DNA of 42,240 nucleotides from Oscillospiraceae bacterium. GTDB lineage: Bacteria; Bacillota; Clostridia; Oscillospirales; Oscillospiraceae. Each line of letters begins with the position of its first letter. The stretch's first letter is position 1. The notes under the pieces were generated by a model, which saw only the letters and a program-made list of their open reading frames with translations, made no database searches and was not told the DNA's origin. A program made the position numbers and the translations under genes. Below, piece after piece: positions 1 through 8,267 of this stretch. The stretch lies in contig JAJQCF010000004.1 in the NCBI GenBank assembly GCA_021202845.1, positions 1 through 42,240 on the forward strand. The letters run 5' to 3'.

Positions 1-27
1 ACCTTCCTGTACCGCTACGCCGGCTGA
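1..27 (+). CDS. C-terminal end of an upstream gene (partial)
   Basis: The first frame reads TFLYRYAG and then TGA at 25-27. A strong terminator-like hairpin follows 38 bases later, which supports this frame as the end of a real gene. Another frame stays open longer but runs straight through the terminator, so I do not favour it. Eight residues are too few to name a product. Confidence 0.45.
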   Translation, partial: TFLYRYAG

Positions 28-65
28 GCGAGGGCTTGACGAAAACCAAATAAACCAAACAAGGA

Positions 66-94
66 GGGAAGCGCCCGCGGGCGCTTCCCTTTTT
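66..94 (+). terminator. Intrinsic terminator of the upstream gene
   Basis: A perfect 24-base palindrome (arms GGGAAGCGCCCG and CGGGCGCTTCCC) is followed directly by five T. It sits 38 bases after the stop codon of the partial upstream gene. Confidence 0.85.
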
Positions 95-190
95 GACGTT
101 TGTGTATATTAGGGCAGAAGATAAGTATATCGCAGAGTGTAGGTTTCAGCCTCGCATGGCCTACAGGAACCACATAGCTGAATAACTCAC

Positions 191-227
191 AAAGAGGGAA
201 GCGTCTGCTTTGAGCGCTTCCCTCTTT
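191..227 (+). terminator. Second hairpin with the same stem motif
   Basis: Perfect 13-base arms AAAGAGGGAAGCG (191-203) and CGCTTCCCTCTTT (215-227) enclose an 11-base loop. The GGGAAGCG/CGCTTCCC core repeats that of the terminator at 66-94. The arm itself ends in A and T runs, so it could act on either strand, most simply as a back-up terminator for the upstream gene. Confidence 0.5.
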
Positions 228-253
228 GTCACTCTTATATATATTCGCACAGC

Positions 254-290
254 AAAAAACACGCCGCGGGGCGGTGGGCTCTGCGGCGTG
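254..290 (-). terminator. Terminator of rny
   Basis: Read on the minus strand, CACGCCGC (290-283) pairs with GCGGCGTG (267-260) and is followed by six T (259-254). It lies 17 bases past the rny stop codon. Confidence 0.8.
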
Positions 291-306
291 TGGGGGTAGC
301 TCTTAT

Positions 307-1860
307 TTACTTTGCGAACTCTATAGCTTTTGTTTCGCGCAGGACGTGGACTTTTATCTGTCCGGGGTAGGTCAGCTCCTGCTCTATCTTCTTGGCGATA
401 TTGCGGGCGAGGAGCACCATTTCGTCCTCGCTGACTTGGTCGGGCTTGACCATTACGCGGATTTCGCGGCCGGCCTGAATGGCGTAGGAGCTCTCGATGC
501 CGGGGAAGGAGCGGGAGACCTCTTCCAGCTTCTCAAGGCGCTTGATGTAGCTCTCGATGTTCTCGCGCCGTGCGCCCGGGCGGGCGGCGGAGATGGCGTC
601 GGCGGCTTGAACGAGGCAGGCGATTATCGTGTGCGGCTCCACGTCGCCGTGGTGCGCCTCAATCGCGTGCAGCACCTCGGGGGATTCTTTGTAGCGGCGG
701 GCTATGTCCACGCCGATGGTGACGTGGCTGCCCTCGACCTCGTGGTCGATGCTCTTGCCGATGTCGTGCAGCAGTCCCGCGCGGCGCGCGAGGGCGGCGT
801 TCACGCCCAGCTCGGAGGCGAGCAGACCGGCGATGTTGGCAACCTCGATGGAGTGGTTGAGCACGTTCTGGCCGAAGCTGGTGCGGTACTTCTGGCGGCC
901 GAGCAGCTTGATGAGCTCGGGGTGCAGACCCTGAACATTGGCCTCCAGCACGGCGCGCTCACCCTCCGCCTTGATGACGGAGTTGACTTCCTTCTGCGCC
1001 TTGGCGACCATTTCCTCAATGCGGGCGGGGTGGATACGCCCGTCGGCAATGAGCTTTTCCAGAGCGATGCGCGCAACCTCGCGGCGGACGGGGTCGAAGC
1101 AGGAGACGGTTATGGCCTCCGGCGTGTCGTCGATGATGAGGTCGCAGCCTGTCAGTGTCTCGATGGAGCGGATGTTGCGTCCCTCGCGGCCTATTATGCG
1201 GCCCTTCATTTCGTCGTTGGGGAGTGGTACGACGGAAACGGTAACTTCGCTGGCGTGGTCGGCGGCGCAGCGCTGGATTGCGGTGGTGATTATCTCGCGC
1301 GCCATGTTCTCGGCCTCGTCGTGGTAGTGAGCCTCGACCTCCTTGAGCTTGGCGGCCATCTCGTGGGTGACCTCGGTTTCCAGCAGGGAGATGAGGTACT
1401 GCTTGGCCTCCTCCTGCGTGTAGCCGGAGATTTTCTCCAGCATTTCCAGCTGGGCGTTCTTGACCTTGTGTACTTCCTCCTCCTTGGCCTCGACGGAGGC
1501 TATCTTGGAGTTGAGGTGCTCGGTCTTCTTTTCGAGAGCTTCGGTCTTTTTGTCAAGAGTTTCTTCCTTTTGCTGGAGACGATGCTCCTGCTTGGAAAGC
1601 TCGGCACGGCGCTCCTTGACCTCGCGCTCGTACTCGGTGCGATTTTTGTGTATTTCTTCCTTTGCCTCAAGCAGCATTTCCCGCTTTTTGCTCTCCGCGC
1701 TTTTTATGGAATCGTTTATTATGCGCTTTGCTTCCTCCTCTGCGCTGGAAATTTCGCGCTCGGATACCCTCTTGCGGTACTGGAAGCCTCCTGCGAAAGC
1801 GAGAACCAAAATGACTAAAAGCACAACTATGGTGCCTATTATCCAAGGTATACTGGGCAT
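307..1860 (-). CDS. rny: Ribonuclease Y
   Basis: Membrane-anchored endoribonuclease that starts mRNA decay in Firmicutes. From the chosen start it has 517 residues, the usual size. Order of parts: an N-terminal membrane helix (about 3-25), a long charged coiled coil (about 30-165), a KH RNA-binding domain with [15 protein letters not shown] (about 220-234), and an HD hydrolase domain with [10 protein letters not shown] (about 363-372) carrying the metal-binding His-Asp pair. The ATG at 1858-1860 is preferred over an in-frame ATG 21 bases upstream. The upstream ATG overlaps GGAGGTG, which is well placed as the ribosome binding site for the downstream one. The gene appears monocistronic, with its own promoter and terminator. 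Confidence 0.96.
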   Translation of the reverse strand: MPSIPWIIGTIVVLLVILVLAFAGGFQYRKRVSEREISSAEEEAKRIINDSIKSAESKKREMLLEAKEEIHKNRTEYEREVKERRAELSKQEHRLQQKEETLDKKTEALEKKTEHLNSKIASVEAKEEEVHKVKNAQLEMLEKISGYTQEEAKQYLISLLETEVTHEMAAKLKEVEAHYHDEAENMAREIITTAIQRCAADHASEVTVSVVPLPNDEMKGRIIGREGRNIRSIETLTGCDLIIDDTPEAITVSCFDPVRREVARIALEKLIADGRIHPARIEEMVAKAQKEVNSVIKAEGERAVLEANVQGLHPELIKLLGRQKYRTSFGQNVLNHSIEVANIAGLLASELGVNAALARRAGLLHDIGKSIDHEVEGSHVTIGVDIARRYKESPEVLHAIEAHHGDVEPHTIIACLVQAADAISAARPGARRENIESYIKRLEKLEEVSRSFPGIESSYAIQAGREIRVMVKPDQVSEDEMVLLARNIAKKIEQELTYPGQIKVHVLRETKAIEFAK

Positions 1861-1879
1861 AGTAAGTAAACACACCTCC

Positions 1880-2078
1880 ATTCTTTTAAGAATTTTGCGG
1901 TGGTTTTTTCGGTGCCTGACTGCCCCCTAAAAGTGTCGGGGGGACATATTCATAAACACACTCAGCCACGCCGTTGGGCGCGGACTGTTGAAAAAGGTCT
2001 ATAATGAATCCCCGCGGCCTCCCCAAGGCGCGGCGAAGATTATACAGAGCTAACGCTCACTTATAATAAACCAACACT
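1880..2078 (-). other. Long 5' leader of rny
   Basis: About 195 bases separate the predicted start point from the ribosome binding site, with no convincing reading frame. On the minus strand two hairpins can be drawn: one with CCGCG and CGCGG outer arms around an inner CCT/AGG stem, and one with CCCCC and GGGGG arms around a ten-base loop. Neither is followed directly by a T run. I match it to no known riboswitch class. Confidence 0.35.
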
Positions 2079-2107
2079 ATTTTATTACTGTAATTCTTGT
2101 ATGTCAA
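2079..2107 (-). promoter_or_regulatory. Promoter of rny
   Basis: On the minus strand TTGACA (2107-2102), a 17-base spacer and TAAAAT (2084-2079) form a near-consensus sigma-A promoter pointing at rny. Confidence 0.8.
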
Positions 2108-2173
2108 GTCTTTTAAAACGTTTCGGGCATGGGCAAAAGACGGGTTATTTGCCGCTCGACCGTTACGTGACGG

Positions 2174-2262
2174 GAATGTGAAGTTCCTCGCTTGACCTGT
2201 GCGGGCGGCAAGAACGTGAAGCTCTTTGCTTAACCGGTGAGGCGGTAAGAACGTGAAGTTCC
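2174..2262. repeat. Tandem imperfect repeat, about 37 bp period
   Basis: The sequence GAAYGTGAAG begins at 2174, 2212 and 2249. The stretches between share GCTT-ACC and GGCGG-AA blocks, giving two full units of about 37-38 bases and a partial third. It starts just past the stop codon of the minus-strand gene at 2269-2709. I see no reading frame and no T-tailed hairpin in it. The rest of 2108-2268 holds nothing else that I recognise. Confidence 0.6.
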
Positions 2263-2268
2263 GCGCGT

Positions 2269-2709
2269 TCAGCCTTCGTTCGGCAAATCCACGTTCACGT
2301 TGTCCAGCCCGTTCTGCTCGAACTCGGCGAGGTATTCGTCAATTCTGTCGCACAGCTCGTCGGGGATTTCGTCCAGTTCCTCCGGCGAAGCGCCGTCGCG
2401 CATCAGGTCACGCCGTGACAGCTCCTCGGCGAGAATCTCGAAGAAAACGCAGTCCTCGTACTGCGCAATCACCTCGTGTATGCCGCCGTCCTCGTAGGCG
2501 CGGGAGGGGTAGCAGCTGCCCTGATACTTCTCCGCAAGTATGCTGAACTTGCTGTTTTTCAGGCATTGGTAGAAGATTTTTTCCTGTATGAGGTCGTAGT
2601 CCTCAAAGCGGTCGTTGTTCGAGCGCGTGGAGTTTATTATCCAGTTGCCGACATAAACAAGGTCCAGCAGGCGGCGGTATTCCTTATCGGTAAAATCAAT
2701 GGTTATCAT
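2269..2709 (-). CDS. Conserved-looking acidic protein of unknown function
   Basis: 146 residues, soluble, with no signal peptide or membrane segment. It starts MITIDFTDKEYRRLLDLVY. The second half is rich in Asp and Glu (EILAEELSRRD, EELDEIPDEL, RIDEYLAEFE) and probably helical. I do not recognise a named domain. The start is supported by GAAAGGAAC about six bases before the ATG. A TATAAT box on the minus strand (2768-2763) lies in the AT-rich divergent region shared with murI and may drive it, but no good -35 was found. It is followed by a tandem repeat rather than an evident terminator. Confidence 0.75.
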   Translation of the reverse strand: MITIDFTDKEYRRLLDLVYVGNWIINSTRSNNDRFEDYDLIQEKIFYQCLKNSKFSILAEKYQGSCYPSRAYEDGGIHEVIAQYEDCVFFEILAEELSRRDLMRDGASPEELDEIPDELCDRIDEYLAEFEQNGLDNVNVDLPNEG

Positions 2710-2804
2710 TTTTTGTTCCTTTCATATGACCGAGATATTGGATAATTTTATTATTTTAATATATTATAGCACGCGCAAGAGCAAAATTCTACTCATTTTA
2801 ACCC

Positions 2805-2833
2805 TTGTTTTTAGAAATAAAATAGAATACAAT
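2805..2833 (+). promoter_or_regulatory. Candidate promoter of murI
   Basis: TTGTTT, a 17-base spacer and TACAAT, about 78 bases upstream of the chosen murI start, in an AT-rich intergenic region. Confidence 0.6.
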
Positions 2834-2910
2834 AGGATAATCTCTGAAAACTGCGGCAAGCGCGGCGCTTGGAGCTTTATATTTTATATTCTTTTCCCCA
2901 AGGAGAGATT

Positions 2911-3714
2911 ATGGACAACAGGCCAATCGGCATTTTTGACAGCGGAATCGGCGGCCTGACGGCGGCCAAGGTACTTGAAGAGCTTCTCCCCCGCGAGGAC
3001 ATAATATACTTCGGCGATTCAGGGCGCAACCCCTACGGCGGGCGCAGCCGCGCGGAGCTGGTGAAGCTCTCCGGCGAGGACGCGGACTTTTTGGCCGGCA
3101 TGGGCGTCAAGGCCATACTCGCCGCCTGCGGCACCACCTCCACCAACGCCATGCCGGAGTTGAGACGCAGCAGGCCGGATATGCCGTTTTTCGACGTGCT
3201 GGACGCGCCCTGTCTGCGGGTGTGCGATGTCACCAAAAGCGGCCGCGTGGCCGTCATAGCGACGGAGGCGACCATACGCACGGGAGCCTACGAACGGCGG
3301 CTGAAGGAACTGGACGGCGGGCTGGACGTTTTCTCGCTCGCCTGCCCCGAGTTCGCGGGCATGGTTGAGCGCGGGCACTTCCGCTCCGGCGACCCGATTG
3401 CCGAGGACGCCGTGGAGCGCGCGCTGGCTCCATTGCGCCGCTATGGCGCGGACACGCTGCTGCTGGGCTGCACCCACTTCCCGCTGCTGTCGGACATCAT
3501 AGCGCGCGTGCTGGGCGGCATAACGCAGGTTTCCGCCGGAGCGGAGGCCGCCGCGAAGCTGAGCGGAGAGCTGGCCGCGGCGAGACTGCTGTCAGAGCGC
3601 AGCGAGCGCGGAAGGCACGACTACTACACAAGCGGCGACCCCGCCGTTTTCGCCGCTGGAGCCGAAATATTCCTCGGCCACGCGGTGGAGCCGAAAAGAC
3701 ATATAATCACATGA
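2911..3714 (+). CDS. murI: Glutamate racemase
   Basis: Interconverts L- and D-glutamate, supplying D-Glu for peptidoglycan. The 267 residues match the family size. Visible features: N-terminal IGIFDSGIGGL with catalytic-site Asp10, YFGDSGRNPYGGRS, the first cysteine motif AACGTTST (Cys73) and the second, LGCTHFPLL (Cys187, His189). Both catalytic cysteines are present, but the usual C-N-T of the first motif reads C-G-T. The start at 2911 is set by AAGGAGAG eight bases upstream; an in-frame ATG 42 bases earlier has no ribosome binding site. The DUF1934 gene begins 43 bases downstream and argS follows, so all three may be co-transcribed. Confidence 0.9.
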   Translation: MDNRPIGIFDSGIGGLTAAKVLEELLPREDIIYFGDSGRNPYGGRSRAELVKLSGEDADFLAGMGVKAILAACGTTSTNAMPELRRSRPDMPFFDVLDAPCLRVCDVTKSGRVAVIATEATIRTGAYERRLKELDGGLDVFSLACPEFAGMVERGHFRSGDPIAEDAVERALAPLRRYGADTLLLGCTHFPLLSDIIARVLGGITQVSAGAEAAAKLSGELAAARLLSERSERGRHDYYTSGDPAVFAAGAEIFLGHAVEPKRHIIT

Positions 3715-3757
3715 TAACACATAGCAGAATATGCAGCCGCAAAGAGGTGTTATAATT

Positions 3758-4249
3758 ATGAGCGAAAACGAAAATACCGTGAGCGAGATGGACGAGATAA
3801 AGCGCCGCCTTGCGGGGCAGGGCGAGAACGCCATTATCAGCGTGGCGACATTCAACGACGAGCAGGGCTATGAAAAACCGCTGATGGAGCTGCGCACGCG
3901 CGGGTTCTACAGCTTCCGTCCCGACGACATACGCCTTTTCTACGAGGAGCGCAACGACTCCGGCCAGAAGGAAAAGACGGAGTTTGTCGTCACCAAGAGC
4001 GATGTCACGCTCCGCCGCGTCAGCCGCGACATGAACACCGCCATGACATTTGAAAAAGGACGCTGCCACAACTTTTTGTACGAGACGCCGGAGATTTCCA
4101 TAATGTTCGGCGTGGACACCCGCACCATAGACAACACTCTGGGCGAGAACGGCGGCGACATTGAGGTCGTTTACGACATAACCGCGGAAAATCAGCACGT
4201 CAGCCGCAACAGATTCAAAATTAACGTCAAGGAGCGCCCGCGCGGCTGA
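3758..4249 (+). CDS. DUF1934 (YwiB-like) beta-barrel protein
   Basis: 163 residues with the pattern of the DUF1934 family, small calycin-like beta-barrel proteins of unknown function that commonly sit next to argS in Firmicutes (ywiB-argS in Bacillus). Recognisable blocks are a repeated strand pattern through the middle, GVDTRTIDNTL, and a C-terminal VVYDITAENQHVSRNRFKINV. The start at 3758 follows AGAGGTG at good spacing; an in-frame ATG at 3731 has none. It ends 38 bases before argS, which fits an operon. The family assignment rests on pattern and context; no function is known to me. Confidence 0.8.
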   Translation: MSENENTVSEMDEIKRRLAGQGENAIISVATFNDEQGYEKPLMELRTRGFYSFRPDDIRLFYEERNDSGQKEKTEFVVTKSDVTLRRVSRDMNTAMTFEKGRCHNFLYETPEISIMFGVDTRTIDNTLGENGGDIEVVYDITAENQHVSRNRFKINVKERPRG

Positions 4250-4287
4250 AGCCCTCGGCTGCGCCCCGACACTGGGAGGTCAGAAAC

Positions 4288-6030
4288 ATGAACTATATAG
4301 AAAAAGCCCGCGTGCAGCTGACAGAGCTGATAAAGGCCGCTTATGCCGCAGCCGCGGAGCGCGGGGAGCTGCCCGCCGGAATTGAGCTCAGCGGCTCGGT
4401 GGAGCTGCCGCGCGACGCCGCCAACGGCGACTGGGCGGCCAACTTCGCAATGGCGAACGCAAAGGCGTTCCGTATGCCCCCGCGCCGCGCGGCGGAAATT
4501 TTCGCCTCCGCGCTGGAGCTGGACGGCAGCTACTTCTGCTCGTGTGAGATTGCGGGGCCCGGTTTTATGAACTTCCGCCTCAGCCCGCGCTGGTACGCGG
4601 AAACTGTGGAAAACGTGCTCGCGGAGGGAGCTGACTACGGCAGGAGCGACGCGCTGGGCGGGCAGAAAATAATGGTGGAATTTGTCTCCGCCAACCCCAC
4701 GGGGCCGATGCACATAGGCAACGCCCGCGGCGGCGTTCTGGGCGACGCGCTGGCGGAGGTGCTGTCCCGCGCGGGCGCGAACGTGGAGCGCGAGTTCTAC
4801 GTCAACGACGCGGGCAACCAGATAGAAAAGTTCGCCGTCTCCATTGAGGCTCGCTACGCCCAGCTCATAAAGGGCGAGGACGCGGTTGAGTTCCCCGAGG
4901 ACGGCTACCACGGAGACGACATACGCGCCTTGGCGGAGCTTTTCCGCGCGGAAAACGGCGACGATTGGCTGGATAAGCCGCAGCGCGAGCGCCGCGACGC
5001 AATGGCGCAGTTCGGCCTTGCGCACAACCTGCCGCAAATGCGCGCCGACCTTGAAAAATACAACATACACTACGACACATGGTTCTACGAATCCACGCTG
5101 CACGCCTCCGGCTACGTGGCCGACACCTGCGGGGAGCTGACGCAGCGCGGCTTCACATACGAAAAAGAAGGCGCGCTGTGGCTGCGCACCTCGGAAATAA
5201 TATCGCAGAAGCTGCTCGCGGAGGGCAAGAAGCCCGAGGCGATAGAGAAGTTGGGGCTTAAAGACGACGTCCTGCGCCGTGCCAACGGCGTTTACACCTA
5301 CTTTGCCGCGGACATTGCCTACCACCGCAACAAGTTTGCCGTGCGCGGCTTCGACAAGGTCATCAACATCTGGGGCGCCGACCACCACGGCCACGTCGCG
5401 CGCCTTAAAGCCGCGCTGGATGCTCTGGGTCTGGACGGCGAGCACAGGCTTGACATCGTGCTCATGCAGCTTGTCAAGCTCCTGCGCGACGGCGAAACCG
5501 TCCGTATGTCCAAGCGCACCGGCAAGGCTATTTCTCTGGCGGATTTGCTGGACGAGATACCCGTGGACGCGGCGCGCTACTTCTTCAACGCGCGCGCCGA
5601 GAGCCAGATGGAGTTCGACCTTGGCCTCGCCGTGCGTCAGGACAGCGAAAATCCCGTCTACTACGTTCAGTACGCCCACGCGCGCATCTGCACGCTGCTG
5701 AAAAACTTGGCCGCGGACGGCCTAAGCGTCCCCGCCGCGGGCGAAGCGCGGCTGGACTTGCTGACCGACCCGCATGAACAGGAGCTTATAAAGCAGCTTG
5801 CCATGCTGCCGGAGGAGATACGCGCCGCCGCCGCGGACTACAACACGGGGCGCATAAACGCCTGCGTGACGGAGCTGGCCGCGCGCTTCCACCGCTTTTA
5901 TACCGCCTGCCGCATAAAGGGCGCGGAGAGCGACCTTGCCGCCGCCCGCCTGACACTGTGCGCGGCTGTGCGCCAAGCGCTGGAAAACGGGCTTTCCGTA
6001 ATCGGCGTAAGCGCGCCGGAGAGCATGTAA
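4288..6030 (+). CDS. argS: Arginyl-tRNA synthetase
   Basis: Class I synthetase that charges tRNA-Arg in the cytoplasm. 580 residues, close to the family norm. An N-terminal additional domain (about 1-120) precedes the catalytic core with ANPTGPMHIGN (HIGH-type motif at 142-145) and YVNDAGNQ. The KMSKS-type loop is RMSKRTGKAISL (near 406), and the C-terminal helical DALR-type anticodon-binding domain starts with YVQYAHARI. GGGAGGT precedes the ATG. No T-box is visible upstream; the gene is probably expressed with murI and the DUF1934 gene. Confidence 0.97.
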   Translation: MNYIEKARVQLTELIKAAYAAAAERGELPAGIELSGSVELPRDAANGDWAANFAMANAKAFRMPPRRAAEIFASALELDGSYFCSCEIAGPGFMNFRLSPRWYAETVENVLAEGADYGRSDALGGQKIMVEFVSANPTGPMHIGNARGGVLGDALAEVLSRAGANVEREFYVNDAGNQIEKFAVSIEARYAQLIKGEDAVEFPEDGYHGDDIRALAELFRAENGDDWLDKPQRERRDAMAQFGLAHNLPQMRADLEKYNIHYDTWFYESTLHASGYVADTCGELTQRGFTYEKEGALWLRTSEIISQKLLAEGKKPEAIEKLGLKDDVLRRANGVYTYFAADIAYHRNKFAVRGFDKVINIWGADHHGHVARLKAALDALGLDGEHRLDIVLMQLVKLLRDGETVRMSKRTGKAISLADLLDEIPVDAARYFFNARAESQMEFDLGLAVRQDSENPVYYVQYAHARICTLLKNLAADGLSVPAAGEARLDLLTDPHEQELIKQLAMLPEEIRAAAADYNTGRINACVTELAARFHRFYTACRIKGAESDLAAARLTLCAAVRQALENGLSVIGVSAPESM

Positions 6031-6118
6031 TGCTTTGCCGCCCGACAGCCGCTCGGCCGAGCAAATAATATAATTCCAACGCGAATGTTCGTAACGCTTT
6101 GAAAAGGGAGGGCGACAA

Positions 6119-7054
6119 ATGACCGTTTTTCATCTGTCGATAAAGCTGATAATATTCATCAGCATCGGTTACATAGGCCGCAAGGTCAAGGCGCTGCCGG
6201 ACGGGTTCGACAAGATGCTGACAAAGTTCCTGCTGGCAATACCGATACCGGCCATGATAATACACTCATTTTTTAATGTGGAGTTTTCAATGGAGCAGCT
6301 GGTAACCTGCCCAGAGGTAATCGGCCTTGCCGTGCTGACGCTGGCTATAGCCTTTGCCATAGCGTTCCTCTGCGGCCGCTTTGTCAAAGGCCCCGCGAAA
6401 AAGCCCGCGCGCTACGGACTTATTTTCTCCAACTTCACGTTTTTCGGTATGCCCCTTGTCAACGAGATATACGGCGCGGTCGCCACGTTCTACTTCGTTA
6501 TATTCTGCCTGCCCGTGCGCATACTCTTTTACGGCAGCGCGCCTGTCATGCTGGGCGCCTCGGACAAAAAAGTGAGCGCGCGCGACACCGTGAAGCAGTT
6601 CCTCTGCGCGCCGGTTTACAGCGTGCTTATCGGCCTTGTGCTGTACATAACGCAGATTGACCTGCCCGCGACCGTCAGCGAGGTCATCGAGTCCGTGGGC
6701 GATATGTCCGCGCCGCTGGGCATGATGCTCTGCGGGTGCATAATCGCCGACAGCAAGTGGTCGGGAATCCTGAAATATCCCTGCATTTTCTGGCTCGCCG
6801 CCGTGAAGATGCTTGTCATTCCCGCCGTGATGATGGGCGTCATGCTGCTGCTGGGAATTGAGCCGCTTATCATCAAGTCGCTGACATTCTACTTTTGTAT
6901 GCCCGCCGCGTCGTTCCTGCCGGCCTTCTGCCTGCGTTATGACCATGAAAACGTCGAGGCTCGGACAATGGGCGGCTTCTTTGTGGTGCTGACGACTGTG
7001 CTGTGCATTGTAATTGTGCCCGTTTGGACGCTCATTTTGGAGCGCGCCTGCTAA
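6119..7054 (+). CDS. AEC-family (auxin efflux carrier/malate permease-like) transporter
   Basis: 311 residues with about ten hydrophobic helices in the two five-helix bundles of the AEC family. The first half holds IGRKVKALPDGFDKMLTKFLLAIPIPAMI and NFTFFGMPLVNEIYG; the second holds DMSAPLGMMLCGCIIAD and FYFCMPAASFLPAF, the family's characteristic Pro/Gly crossovers. These carriers export or take up small organic anions; the substrate here cannot be told. GGGAGGG precedes the ATG. The stop codon overlaps that of the converging spmB, leaving no room for a separate terminator. The 88 bases after argS hold a GCTCGGCCGAGC palindrome but no clear promoter. Confidence 0.88.
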   Translation: MTVFHLSIKLIIFISIGYIGRKVKALPDGFDKMLTKFLLAIPIPAMIIHSFFNVEFSMEQLVTCPEVIGLAVLTLAIAFAIAFLCGRFVKGPAKKPARYGLIFSNFTFFGMPLVNEIYGAVATFYFVIFCLPVRILFYGSAPVMLGASDKKVSARDTVKQFLCAPVYSVLIGLVLYITQIDLPATVSEVIESVGDMSAPLGMMLCGCIIADSKWSGILKYPCIFWLAAVKMLVIPAVMMGVMLLLGIEPLIIKSLTFYFCMPAASFLPAFCLRYDHENVEARTMGGFFVVLTTVLCIVIVPVWTLILERAC

Positions 7055-7560
7055 TAAAAAAGCCTCACCGCCCACGCGGAGACCATAAAGGCTGTAAAAT
7101 CCGCCGCCAATGCCGCCGGTATTGCGTGGCGGGTCTTTTTTATGCCCGCCGCGGGAAAATAGACGGATATGACATAGAAAGTCGTCTCCGTGGAGCCGAG
7201 CATCACGGCGGCGCAGCGTCCGGCAAAGCTGTCCGCGCCAAGCGAGGCTATAAGCTCCGACCCCACCGCGAGCGCTCCGCTGCCGGAAAAGGGGCGAATG
7301 AACAGTATGGCCGCCGTTTCCGGCGGGATTCCCAGCCGTTCCAGAACGGGCGCGCAAAGGCGCGAGAGAGCGTCCAGTGCGCCGGATGCCCTCAGCATAT
7401 ATACTCCCGCCAGCAGCACCGTCAGCGGCGGGAGCATACCCGCGACAACGCCAAGGCCGCTCTTTGCGCCCTGAGTGAGCGCAGAGAACACGTCCACTCG
7501 CCGGAGAGCCGCCAGCAGGCACACTGCCGCCACCAGCAGCGGAACCAGCAGCGCCGTCAC
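7051..7560 (-). CDS. spmB: Spore maturation protein B
   Basis: 169 residues, a hydrophobic nucleoside-recognition (Gate) domain protein. Family motifs include GMLPPLTVLLAGVYMLRASGALD, FIRPFSGSGALAV and GSTETTFYVISVYF. In Bacillus, SpmA and SpmB are needed for full dehydration of the spore core. The start overlaps the spmA stop (ATGA), so the two are translationally coupled. It converges with the transporter at 6119-7054 with overlapping stop codons. Confidence 0.95.
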   Translation of the reverse strand: MTALLVPLLVAAVCLLAALRRVDVFSALTQGAKSGLGVVAGMLPPLTVLLAGVYMLRASGALDALSRLCAPVLERLGIPPETAAILFIRPFSGSGALAVGSELIASLGADSFAGRCAAVMLGSTETTFYVISVYFPAAGIKKTRHAIPAALAADFTAFMVSAWAVRLFY

Positions 7561-8129
7561 CGCGTCACGCGCTCCAGCGCCCTTGCCGCCGCCAGACCGA
7601 CGCAGAGCGCCGTCGCCGAGCTAATCCAGACGCAGGGGAGAATATCAAAGGCGTTTTCCGCGCCGCAGGCCGCGCGCACCGCTGCCACCGTAACCGGCAG
7701 CAGCTGCACCGAGGCCGTGTTCATCACCACAAGCCGGCACAGCTCGTCCGATGCCGCGCCGCCTCCGCCGAGCTGACCCATGCGCCGCGCCGCCCTTATG
7801 CCCGCGGGCGTGGCCGCGTTGCCCAGCCCCAGCAGGTTGGCGGAAAAGTTCTCGGCCAGCGCCTCGGCGCACTCGCTGTCGGCAAAGCTCGCGGGGAAAA
7901 TGCGCCGCAGCAGCGGTTCAAGCAGCCGTGCCAGCGCGCGGGACAGCCCGCAGCGGCTCATGAGCTCCATGAACCCGCACCAAAAGCACACCGACCCGCC
8001 GATGCCAATGCAAAGCTCAACCGCCGCCGAAGCGCCCTCCGACAGCGCGCCGGAAATATCCGCGCCGCCCGCCGCCGCACCCAGCGCCGAGACGATAAAT
8101 ATACCCGCCAAAATGTAAGACATAAGCAT
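7557..8129 (-). CDS. spmA: Spore maturation protein A
   Basis: 190 residues with several membrane helices and the Gate-domain signature: EGASAAVELCIGIGG, FWCGFMELMSRCGLS, NFSANLLGLGNAATPAGIRAA and VVMNTASVQLLPVT. It partners SpmB in spore core dehydration in the mother cell membrane system. AAAGGGGG lies eight to nine bases before the ATG. A sporulation-type promoter is visible just upstream (8153-8183), in line with the sigma-E control known for the Bacillus genes. Confidence 0.95.
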   Translation of the reverse strand: MLMSYILAGIFIVSALGAAAGGADISGALSEGASAAVELCIGIGGSVCFWCGFMELMSRCGLSRALARLLEPLLRRIFPASFADSECAEALAENFSANLLGLGNAATPAGIRAARRMGQLGGGGAASDELCRLVVMNTASVQLLPVTVAAVRAACGAENAFDILPCVWISSATALCVGLAAARALERVTR

Positions 8130-8152
8130 GTCCGCGCCCCCTTTCCTGCAAA

Positions 8153-8183
8153 TACTATATGCCGCCCCGCCGCGCGGGTATGA
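8153..8183 (-). promoter_or_regulatory. Candidate sigma-E/sigma-K type promoter of spmA
   Basis: On the minus strand TCATAC (8183-8178), a 16-base spacer and CATATAGTA (8161-8153). The -10 fits the CATAnnnTA pattern of mother-cell sigma factors. No sigma-A promoter is seen for spmA. Confidence 0.5.
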
Positions 8184-8201
8184 CTGATTTTACGCAACAC
8201 C

Positions 8202-8230
8202 TTGACTTGAGCAAAAGCAAATGGTAAACT
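8202..8230 (+). promoter_or_regulatory. Sigma-A promoter of the AAA/PDDEXK gene
   Basis: TTGACT, a 17-base spacer and TAAACT, ending 37 bases before the ATG at 8268. Confidence 0.65.
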
Positions 8231-8267
8231 GAAACCAACAAAATGCAGGGAAAGCGGGTGCTGAAAA

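Noticed and set aside
226-1818. Long plus-strand open frame opposite rny
   Set aside because: Antisense to all RNase Y motifs; starts inside a hairpin and has no plausible product.
1988-2005. TTGAAA and TATAAT on the plus strand in the rny leader
   Set aside because: The spacing is only six bases, which is not a functional promoter.
2869-2910. N-terminal extension of murI from an upstream in-frame ATG
   Set aside because: No ribosome binding site at that ATG, while AAGGAGAG is ideally placed for the ATG at 2911 and the family begins there.
4250-4287. Possible T-box or other leader upstream of argS
   Set aside because: Only 38 bases separate it from the previous gene; likewise serS has only 37 bases upstream. 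No T-box features can fit.
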